DNA of 46,360 bases, taken from JACQFK01 sp964619955. Its GTDB lineage: Bacteria > Planctomycetota > MHYJ01 > JACPRB01. A program made the position numbers and the translations under genes. Below are positions 40,667-46,360 of this stretch, in pieces. Location of the stretch: assembly GCA_964619955.1 (NCBI GenBank), contig CAZUJF010000042.1, positions 1-46,360 on the forward strand, read 5' to 3'. The notes below the pieces were generated by a model. It did not search any database, had not been told where the DNA came from, and saw only the letters and a program-made list of their open reading frames with translations. Positions within the stretch are counted from its first letter, which is position 1; the number at the start of each line of letters is the position of its first letter.

Positions 40667-41030
40667 GGGCCCTCTCTCCTACCCACCCGCGTCCGGACGC
40701 ACCCGTACCTTGCGGCACGACGCCACTGGCGCGCGGTCCGCGGCAGCCCGGGATCTCATCCCGCTCCGGGGGCGTAACCCGGAGCGCCCGCGACCTCTCC
40801 CGGGAGAGCTTTCTAGGCTCAATCCCGGGGAGGCCTGGCACCGTTCTTCCCTCGTCCGCTGGTGAAGGACGGATCGGGGAATCCTCTCGACGGGAGAGGA
40901 CGCGGGCAGGCTGCCGTCGGACCGGAGCTCGGGTGGGCACAGCGAGGGGCCCTCGTGGCTCCAACCGCACCTATTCCTCAGGCGCGGTTCATCGAAATGT
41001 CAAAGATCAGTCGAAGGATGCAATGTTGCG
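40667..41030. other. Gene-free stretch with several hairpins
   Basis: About 360 bases without a credible gene, unusual in this tightly packed block. It holds CGCTCCGGG/CCCGGAGCG (40762-40786), the 14-base palindrome CTCTCCCGGGAGAG (40795-40808) and TCCTCTC/GAGAGGA (40882-40900). Open frames crossing it lack ribosome binding sites and look like composition artefacts. It could hold a structured RNA, a replication or transfer origin, or clustered terminators. Confidence 0.45.
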
Positions 41031-41504
41031 TCAGGAAGCTTTTCGAGCCTTCTCGGTGATAGGGCCGGGAGCACCGTCGGCAGTGCCGCCCGGTCCGCCG
41101 CGTTTGCGACCCCGTCCGTCGGACCAAGCCTTCACTTCGACGCCCGCGACCTCGCCGAGGGCCATGCACTTCTCCCGAAGCGCTCGGATCTCGTCGCGGA
41201 TCCCCCGATAGGCGGCGTAGTAGGCGCCCTCCTCCACCTGGTTCTCCATCACCCGGCGAAGGGCTTTGTCCGGACTGACTTTCAGGAGGTATTCGAGCGC
41301 GTTCACGATCAGGACGAGGTCGACCGTCTCCAGGTAGCTCGCCCGGACGGCCTTGATGCGGTACCACTCCTTCCTCGGGGTCTCTTCGAGGAGCCTCCGG
41401 AGCGGCGCCGAGAGTTCACTGAGCGGCACCATACGGTCGCCTGCGAGCGCTCCCGCACGAGGGGCCTCCTTCGGAGGCAGGGGGAAATCGAGTTCGTCGC
41501 CCAC
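41031..41504 (-). CDS. Hypothetical protein
   Basis: A 157-residue protein starting at GTG 41504, which has AGGAGG 8 bases upstream. Residues 1-35 are flexible. The middle is helical ('LSELSAPLRRLLEETPRKEW', 'LIVNALEYLLKVSPDKALRR', 'YAAYRGIRDEIRALREKCMA'). The tail is rich in Gly/Lys and probably disordered. It follows the gene at 41510-41755 by 5 bases. No known family. Its plan (acidic folded part, basic tail) is seen in element-encoded DNA-binding factors, but that is not proof. Confidence 0.55.
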   Translation of the reverse strand: MGDELDFPLPPKEAPRAGALAGDRMVPLSELSAPLRRLLEETPRKEWYRIKAVRASYLETVDLVLIVNALEYLLKVSPDKALRRVMENQVEEGAYYAAYRGIRDEIRALREKCMALGEVAGVEVKAWSDGRGRKRGGPGGTADGAPGPITEKARKAS

Positions 41505-41509
41505 CGTGA

Positions 41510-41755
41510 TCACCTCCTCTCGGTCAGGATCCCGTCCCCGCTTCGCCCCATCGCGAAGGCCAGGACGAAGGCTGAGATGCGAAGGATGTGGCGCCCCACC
41601 TGAGCGGGCAGCCGCAGATGGTCGGCCCGGGGATCGAGGCCGTGCCGTCGCAAGCAGAGGCGGATGCACTTCGGGGAGATGGCGAGCCGGGAGCCGTTCA
41701 CGAGAAGTTCCCCGCCCTCCACCGCGTAGCATTCGTCCATCGGTCCGGCCTTCAT
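41510..41755 (-). CDS. Small hypothetical protein, first gene of the leftward unit
   Basis: An 81-residue protein. The N-half reads 'MDECYAVEGGELLVNGSRLA' with 'PKCIRLCLRRHGLDPRADHL', and the C-half has a hydrophobic stretch 'VGRHILRISAFVLAFAMG' that could be one membrane segment. The start is ATG 41755 (a GTG at 41758 is possible); AAGGGG lies upstream. It is the gene nearest to the left arm of the 32-bp inverted repeat, so its message starts with the shared leader. No family is recognised. Confidence 0.5.
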   Translation of the reverse strand: MKAGPMDECYAVEGGELLVNGSRLAISPKCIRLCLRRHGLDPRADHLRLPAQVGRHILRISAFVLAFAMGRSGDGILTERR

Positions 41756-41776
41756 CACATGTCGCCCCTTCTACCT

Positions 41777-41948
41777 CCCATCGCGGGCGAGACCCCCTTC
41801 ACGCGGCATGATTTCTGCTTTCGAATCGAAAAAAGTCGAAAAAGGTCCGGCCTGCGAGTGCCGCATTGAGGACCTCGCCGAAATCTGAACTTTCTTGCCT
41901 CAGAAAACATTTTTCGTGCCGCGTGAAGGGGGTCTCGCCCGCGATGGG
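41777..41948. promoter_or_regulatory. Divergent control region bounded by a perfect 32-bp inverted repeat
   Basis: The arm at 41777-41808 is exactly the reverse complement of the arm at 41917-41948, with 108 bp between. The arms end 21 bases before the leftward start (41755) and 15 bases before the rightward start (41964), nearly symmetrical. The core is A/T-rich for this genome and holds TTTCGA-A-TCGAAA (41819-41831) and two TCGAAAAA copies. Both transcripts, if started in the core, carry the same 32-nt leader. An invertible promoter segment is an alternative. Confidence 0.75.
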
Positions 41949-41963
41949 TTGTGGAGGGACACG

Positions 41964-42398
41964 ATGAAGAAGGGCATGGCCGCACTGCTGGCATTCATCG
42001 GCGTGGTCGGAGGGCAGGCGCCGGCGAGGGGCGACGAAGGGGAACGAAAGACGCTCTATTTCTTCTTCTCCGAGAAGACCCCCTCCGCCCCGGAAGCGGC
42101 AAAGGCCATCGTCGCCTTCCTGGCGAAGGGTAAGGGCGAAGTCGCGCTCCGACCGGCCCTCCTGGTTGAGGACTGGAGCACGTTCTTGAAGGTGGGCGAA
42201 GCCTCCCCGCTCTACCAGACGATGCGTCACTTCGGAAAGGTGACCCCGGTCCAGGTCTTCGATGAGGAAGCCCTGAAGCTCGCCCAGGCATGGAAAATCA
42301 CCCGGCTCCCGGCTGTGGTCCTTGTCGCCCACGGCCGGGCCCATGTCCTGCAGGGTGCTGTGGCTGGCCTTGAGGAGCTACTCGGGTGCTCCCGATGA
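41964..42398 (+). CDS. TrbC-like conjugation protein (F-type), first gene of the transfer operon
   Basis: A 144-residue exported protein with a signal peptide ('GMAALLAFIGVVGGQAPARG'). The mature part has a thioredoxin-like layout: 'LYFFFSEKTPSAPEAAKAIV', then 'PVQVFDEEALKLAQAWKITR' and 'LPAVVLVAHG'. This matches the TrbC_Ftype pattern (strand, 'P...F..y.v..vPa.V' ending). TrbC works in F-type pilus assembly with TraW. The start at 41964 has GGAGGG upstream. The last 4 bases (ATGA) overlap the next start, so translation is coupled. Confidence 0.65.
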   Translation: MKKGMAALLAFIGVVGGQAPARGDEGERKTLYFFFSEKTPSAPEAAKAIVAFLAKGKGEVALRPALLVEDWSTFLKVGEASPLYQTMRHFGKVTPVQVFDEEALKLAQAWKITRLPAVVLVAHGRAHVLQGAVAGLEELLGCSR

Positions 42399-43207
42399 GG
42401 AAGAGCCTCGCCGCTCTGCTTCTGGGTGTCCTTCTCGCTCTGCCGAGTCAGGGGGAGGCCCAGGAAGTTGCCTCCGATCCCCCGAAGGGGCCCAGCCCCA
42501 CGGGGCACTGCCTCAAAGAGGCGCCAGGGCGCTACTTCTCGAAGCCCGTCGACTTCTGGAAGAAGGGAGTGGGTTTTACGTCGACACCTCCGCTCCCGGA
42601 TACGTCGGACCCCTCCCCTTCGAGGGTGGCCGTCAGGGAGAACGTCTGGGCCCAGCCAATCCGAACGCCGGACGGAAGCTGGATGATCTATGTCCCACCG
42701 AAGCAGGTCCTCGACTTTCTGGAAAGCCCGTCGGAGGAAACGGCTCGGGCCTACCTTGCCTGGAAGGCCGACCAGACCGAGAAGCTCAAGAAGGCCATGC
42801 TCCTTCTCGCCAGGATGAAGGACCCGGCGGGAACCGGGCAAGCCGCGTCCATACCAGACGTCAAAGCCAGCACGAAACCCGCACCGCCGGATTTCCCATT
42901 CAAGATCACGTACTTCAAGAAGCCCTCGTGCCCCCACTGCGTCTCGCAGGACGCGGTCCTCTCAGACTGGCTCGCGCGGCGAACGTCAGGGAAGCTCGAC
43001 GTCGTCCTGCCCGGTGAACAACAGGAGCTCTGGAAGACCTACCAGATACGAGGGACGCCGACCTTGGTCCTCGAAGCCGGAAGCCAAGGACGGAAGGAGT
43101 TGCTCGTGGGGCTTCGGTCGGAAGCGGCACTCGAAACGACGCTCGCGAAGTTGGCCTTCCCACCTGCCGATCCGGAAACTGACACCAGAAAGGAGCCTAC
43201 CCGATGA
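42395..43207 (+). CDS. TraF-like periplasmic thioredoxin-fold protein
   Basis: A 270-residue exported protein (signal peptide 'LAALLLGVLLALPSQGEAQE'). The thioredoxin-type active site is C179-P180-H181-C182 in 'TYFKKPSCPHCVSQDAVL', with a cis-proline region 'GTPTLVLEAG'. Before it lies a ~150-residue region with 'PVDFWKKGVGF' and a helix 'YLAWKADQTEKLKKAMLLLA', as in TraF/TrbB of F-type systems. It overlaps TrbC-like and TraH-like neighbours by ATGA on both sides. It probably forms or isomerises disulfides in transfer-apparatus proteins. Confidence 0.75.
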   Translation: MRKSLAALLLGVLLALPSQGEAQEVASDPPKGPSPTGHCLKEAPGRYFSKPVDFWKKGVGFTSTPPLPDTSDPSPSRVAVRENVWAQPIRTPDGSWMIYVPPKQVLDFLESPSEETARAYLAWKADQTEKLKKAMLLLARMKDPAGTGQAASIPDVKASTKPAPPDFPFKITYFKKPSCPHCVSQDAVLSDWLARRTSGKLDVVLPGEQQELWKTYQIRGTPTLVLEAGSQGRKELLVGLRSEAALETTLAKLAFPPADPETDTRKEPTR

Positions 43208-44613
43208 AGAGAGCCCTCATCTCCTTGGCCATCGCCTTCGGGCTTGTGCATCCGGTCTTCGCTCAGGGCCTGGTCGACCTCGTGGGGAAGAAGGATGCCG
43301 GTCGTTCCGGATCGTCGGGCTCGCCCGCCCTTCGGGCAAACGCAGCAGGCGGACGCCTCGACCTCTCCGTCTCTCCCGACGTCAGGGCTCTCCTTGGTGA
43401 ACCAAGCACGCGCTCGATCAACCTCGGCGCAAGCATGCAGTGGAATCCCGTCTGCGGAAAATTCGACCTCAAGGCGGACTTCAAGGCCCTCCTCGGAAAG
43501 GAAGCCCGGGAGGAGTACCTCGAAGGCTTCGTCACGGCCGGGGTGAGCGAGCTCCTGGGAAGCGGCATGGAACTCCTCTGCCAGTCGATGCCGACCGCCT
43601 GCTCGATCCTCCAGAACAACAACATCGCCGCCAATCTCAAGCTCATCTACTCGAACGATCTCTGTAGAAGTCTCGAGGAGGCCGTCCTCTCGGGTAGCCG
43701 CAAGGGACGGGCCGAAGCCATTCACCGCTGTATGGAGCGCAAGCAGTCGGAGGGGAAGACCAAGGACGAGGCCGAGCGGGCTTGCTTGAACGAGAACCCG
43801 GAGATCACCGGCTTCGATGGACGTGTCGTGGGCGAACTCGACCTCAATCGCGAGATCCGGAAGTACGTCACGTTTACCGAAGGCGGTTCCAACCTGCTCG
43901 ACGACCTGACTCAGGAGAGGCGCCTCGGTGGCGGAGCGGTGACCCAAAACGTTCGCCCGAACGCGCTCGCCGAACGGTACGAGAAACTCCGGGAGCAGTA
44001 CCAGAAACGCTGGGCCGATGCGGTTCAGAAGGCAAAGTCCGGCGGCGCGGGGGGCCCTAACGCCGACGAACTGGCGGCACTCGTGCCGGCGGGAGCCCCG
44101 CCGGTCACCGGGGTCGAACTCGAACTCCTCGCTCGTCGCAGCGAGATCGAAGTGCAGGCTTTCGTCGCGAGCGTGAGCTCCGCAGCGGCACTTCTCGCCC
44201 TCACCCGTGAGCTGAACGAGGTCGAACGCAAGATCGAAGCTTTGAAGACGAGTCCCGCGCTAGACGGGAACGAGGAGCACACCCCATACCTGGAAAGCCT
44301 GCTCGGGAGACTTCGTGCCGAGCGGGAGCGGCTACTCCGGCTCTACGTGGATCAGGAACGCTTCGCCCAGGTGCTTGCCACCGGGCATGCTCTCGGCCAG
44401 GCAGAAGTCGCCCGGAGCCGGATGGACTCCATGAAGCGCGCGCTCCTTCGGGAATCCTCGATTGAGCAGCGAATCGGGACCCGTCCGTTCGGAACGCCTG
44501 ACGGTACTCCGTCGCCCCGTGTCCCCCAACAAGCGGCGGCGCCCACCCGGGCCTCCCAAGGTGCCGCCTGCGACAACTGCGGCATGGAGTACTCGATCGG
44601 AGGACGGCCGTGA
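43204..44613 (+). CDS. TraH-like conjugation protein
   Basis: A 469-residue exported protein (signal peptide ending 'HPVFAQ'). The sequence 'CGKFDLKADFKALLGKE' followed by 'LLCQSMPTACSILQ' and 'SNDLCRSLEEAVLSG' mirrors the cysteine-bearing 'CG.iDl...f....' layout of TraH. Then come helical/coiled-coil parts (about 250-410) and a proline-rich end with a CxxC ('CDNCGMEYSIGG'). TraH is an outer-membrane-associated assembly factor of the F pilus. The resemblance is in layout, so moderate confidence. Order (TrbC, TraF, TraH) supports it. Confidence 0.6.
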   Translation: MKRALISLAIAFGLVHPVFAQGLVDLVGKKDAGRSGSSGSPALRANAAGGRLDLSVSPDVRALLGEPSTRSINLGASMQWNPVCGKFDLKADFKALLGKEAREEYLEGFVTAGVSELLGSGMELLCQSMPTACSILQNNNIAANLKLIYSNDLCRSLEEAVLSGSRKGRAEAIHRCMERKQSEGKTKDEAERACLNENPEITGFDGRVVGELDLNREIRKYVTFTEGGSNLLDDLTQERRLGGGAVTQNVRPNALAERYEKLREQYQKRWADAVQKAKSGGAGGPNADELAALVPAGAPPVTGVELELLARRSEIEVQAFVASVSSAAALLALTRELNEVERKIEALKTSPALDGNEEHTPYLESLLGRLRAERERLLRLYVDQERFAQVLATGHALGQAEVARSRMDSMKRALLRESSIEQRIGTRPFGTPDGTPSPRVPQQAAAPTRASQGAACDNCGMEYSIGGRP

Positions 44614-45143
44614 AGCGGTTCAGATGCGGGTGGCTTCTCCTGGGTCTTATGGCTCCTGCCCTCCAGGCCTGCATGCCCCGGAGTCCGGAGGAGAACGGCT
44701 CCACGAAGGAGCCGGTGCGATGGATCCTCGTGGAACGCAGGTACGGCGACGTGGCTGGTCCAGGGCTGGCAAGCGACGGAGAAATCAATCCAGACGCGGT
44801 GGTCCTGGCCTTCCAGCCCCTCTACCCAGAGGACCTGACCTGGGAGGTCGTCGTTAGCCCGGAGGAGCACTTCGTCGAGTTGGTCAGCTATTCGCCGGCA
44901 GGCCCGGCAACACCCGGCGAGATCGTGAGCGCGACGGTGCGGGTGGGAAAGGCGAAAGCCGGTCAGACATACCGGCTTTCAGCCAAGCCTTCGCAGTCGG
45001 ACGTTACGATCCTGGGCGAGTCCAAAGCAGTCGTTCAGGGGTGGGATACCGCTGTGTTCCGCTTCACCAGCTGCGCGAGCGGACGGGCCGGCATTTCGAT
45101 CGGAGTTGAACAAATCGCGCCATTGCGGACAACAATACAATGA
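44610..45143 (+). CDS. Lipoprotein closing the transfer operon
   Basis: A 177-residue lipoprotein: 'LLLGLMAPALQAC' gives a lipobox with Cys21. The mature part is beta-rich ('VRWILVERRYGDVAGPGLAS', 'EIVSATVRVGKAKAGQTYRL', 'GWDTAVFRFTSC'), a likely Ig-like fold. Start GTG 44610 overlaps the previous stop as GTGA. No family is recognised; its place suggests an outer-membrane or surface role in the transfer system. It converges on the McrC-like gene. Confidence 0.6.
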   Translation: MKRFRCGWLLLGLMAPALQACMPRSPEENGSTKEPVRWILVERRYGDVAGPGLASDGEINPDAVVLAFQPLYPEDLTWEVVVSPEEHFVELVSYSPAGPATPGEIVSATVRVGKAKAGQTYRLSAKPSQSDVTILGESKAVVQGWDTAVFRFTSCASGRAGISIGVEQIAPLRTTIQ

Positions 45144-45250
45144 AGGATCTTGTGAGGAGCGAGACCGCTTCCTGGCTTCGCGTGTCCAAGCGACACCGAA
45201 AAGCAGTACGATGCGCACGCAGGGATGTAGAATCTCCTTTCAGATATCCC

Positions 45251-46360
45251 TCACCCAAATAGTCCCTCAAATCCAGTCGCCTTGGCTCCTCGCATCGGGG
45301 TCAATCTATCATCACTCAAGTCTAGGCAAACCACGGTGAGCAGCGCGCCACCCTTGAGCTCAAATACGGTGTCCTTCGCAGCAGAGCACGCTGCATGCCC
45401 TGGATAGATGAGCGCAAGCTTTTGGCAACGGAATGCCGTGGCATATGCCTGCATCTGGTAGGCGTCATCAGACGAGGGAACCAGGTAACCGGCCTTCGTC
45501 GCCTCAAGCCCCTTCCACTTCGTGTCCCCGATGCCAACGATGCTCTTGCCGCTGCGAATCAAGAGATCGGGCCTTAATCCGAACGCATCCAAGCTTTCGG
45601 GCCCCTTGATCCTCGCCAAGGAGACTCCTTCGCACTGGGGCAGAACCTCGACCCCAGGGCCGGCTCGACGCCGAAGCACGGAAGCGACGGCGGACTCGAA
45701 CAGTTTGTCCATGTCGCATAAGAGTCCTGGAGCTCTTGCTGCACCTGCCCGTAGCGCAGGAGAAAGCAGAGAGAGAATCCATTCGACCCACTGGATTGCC
45801 GACCGATACCGCACGGCCTGCCGATCAGGGACGAGAGCGTCGAGGACCATCCGAGGTGCCTCGATGTCCGACACCTCATCGAACACGGCTAAGAGTTCGC
45901 TGCAGCGGCGCTGGACCTCGAAACTTAGAATCCAAGGGCGTACTGCCCATATCGCCGCTTTGACAACGCGATTCCAAGGGTTGTCGGCCGTAAGGTCGTC
46001 AAATCGGCAGGCAATGACATCACGACGGTTCGCGAGAACGGCGAATTGCCGATCGGGAAGAATCCGCCCTCTCAGGAAGCGCAAATCCTCTTCGTGCTCC
46101 TGATATCGACGCATCAGACCACCTCGAGCAAGATCGGCGACCTCGTCGAAGAAGGCCGCAATGAAGACCTCCAGCAGGGGATAGGGACGAAGCCGGTGCC
46201 CCACGGTCTGGCTCTTGAACAGCGGAAACTGCCCCGAGAGGCGAAGGAGTCGGATCAAGACATCTCGAGACGTGGCGCCGCTATCGACGATCTCCTCGCC
46301 GACCTTAGCCCAACTTCGCCAGTTAACCGTGAAAAAGGCCATTTCTGAGTCGTTTGAGCG
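45251..46360 (-). CDS. McrC-like subunit of a McrBC-type restriction system (partial)
   Basis: The protein has the McrC layout. The N-terminal part contains 'PYPLLEVFIAAFFDEVADLA' and 'FLRGRILPDRQFAVL' (the 'G.i' segment of McrBC subunits), with 'LTADNPWNRVVKAAIWAV' after it. The C-terminal PD-(D/E)XK nuclease has 'LRPDLLIRSGKSIVGIGDTK' with D and D-x-K, and 'AYQMQAYA'. McrC gives the nuclease to the McrB GTPase, which cuts modified DNA. The frame has no stop up to the window edge, so the N-terminus is missing; mcrB would lie beyond 46360. It may be the defence cargo of the element. Confidence 0.82.
   Translation of the reverse strand, partial: RSNDSEMAFFTVNWRSWAKVGEEIVDSGATSRDVLIRLLRLSGQFPLFKSQTVGHRLRPYPLLEVFIAAFFDEVADLARGGLMRRYQEHEEDLRFLRGRILPDRQFAVLANRRDVIACRFDDLTADNPWNRVVKAAIWAVRPWILSFEVQRRCSELLAVFDEVSDIEAPRMVLDALVPDRQAVRYRSAIQWVEWILSLLSPALRAGAARAPGLLCDMDKLFESAVASVLRRRAGPGVEVLPQCEGVSLARIKGPESLDAFGLRPDLLIRSGKSIVGIGDTKWKGLEATKAGYLVPSSDDAYQMQAYATAFRCQKLALIYPGHAACSAAKDTVFELKGGALLTVVCLDLSDDRLTPMRGAKATGFEGLFG

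Larger units (their letters stand above)
29973..46360. mobile_element. Integrative, probably conjugative, element inserted at tRNA-Cys
   Basis: The region starts at the tRNA-Cys 3' end with a tyrosine integrase pointing at the tRNA, then an excisionase-like gene. Plasmid/phage-type genes follow (WGR-ligase, DUF932, ssb, RecB-like nuclease) together with a plus-strand operon like TrbC-TraF-TraH of F-type conjugation. An McrC-like restriction gene lies near the edge. Base composition and the strong ribosome binding sites differ from the core. No second copy of the tRNA-Cys end is seen before 46360, so the right boundary lies outside the window. No relaxase or coupling protein is visible here. 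Confidence 0.75.

Noticed and set aside
1..46360. CRISPR arrays and ribosomal RNA genes
   Set aside because: I saw no regularly spaced direct repeats and no rRNA-like conserved stretches.
29973..46360. Second copy of the tRNA-Cys 3' end marking the right boundary of the element
   Set aside because: I looked for the T-arm/acceptor sequence repeated to the right and did not find it inside the window; the boundary must lie beyond 46360 or be degenerate.

Overview
The window looks like a chromosomal stretch of a GC-rich, diderm, Planctomycetota-like bacterium. The evidence is lipid A genes (lpxK, an lpxL-like acyltransferase), a eukaryote-type Ser/Thr kinase flanked by zinc ribbons, a DUF6263-type secreted protein and many orphan lipoproteins. 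The assignment rests on gene style only, so it is an inference. A core chromosomal segment (about 2.2-29.97 kb, very GC-rich) sits between two integrated mobile regions whose base composition is visibly less extreme.

Left edge (1-2214): the end of an element carrying a large serine recombinase. Its reading frame runs straight into the antisense of an intact tRNA-His gene (2215-2291), so the element abuts the 3' end of that tRNA.

Core: a GAF protein diverges from rimO-pgsA, followed by a partner-switching module (membrane PP2C phosphatase, RsbW-like kinase, STAS antagonist). A TPR protein then converges on a long minus-strand run: leuC-leuD, an EamA transporter, fdhE, lpxK and an lpxL-like acyltransferase. 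After tRNA-Pro come folC coupled to the zinc-ribbon kinase, a DUF6263-like secreted protein, a HAD phosphatase, a lipoprotein, typA, a small unknown gene with an operator-like promoter, and another lipoprotein. These are followed by an M24-fold protein that lacks the usual metal aspartates, xylB and xylA, and a galE-like epimerase. The galE-like gene lies downstream of a thioredoxin-fold gene that reads through an in-frame UGA as U-P-G-C. A 17-nt SECIS-like hairpin follows this UGA, so I call it a selenoprotein; this is the most notable gene of the core.

Right third (29973-46360+): an integrative, probably conjugative, element inserted at the 3' end of tRNA-Cys. A tyrosine integrase and an excisionase-like protein are followed by a long minus-strand block of small genes with strong Shine-Dalgarno sites. 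Recognisable members are a WGR-domain ATP-dependent ligase, a DUF932 protein, SSB and a RecB/Cas4-like nuclease with a four-cysteine pattern. Many of these genes are followed 6-23 nt after the stop by a perfect stem-loop. A plus-strand operon resembling TrbC, TraF and TraH of F-type transfer systems, plus a lipoprotein, diverges from the block. The two transcription units are separated by a perfect 32-bp inverted repeat around a 108-bp core, so both messages would carry the same leader or the core could invert. An McrC-like restriction nuclease runs off the right edge.
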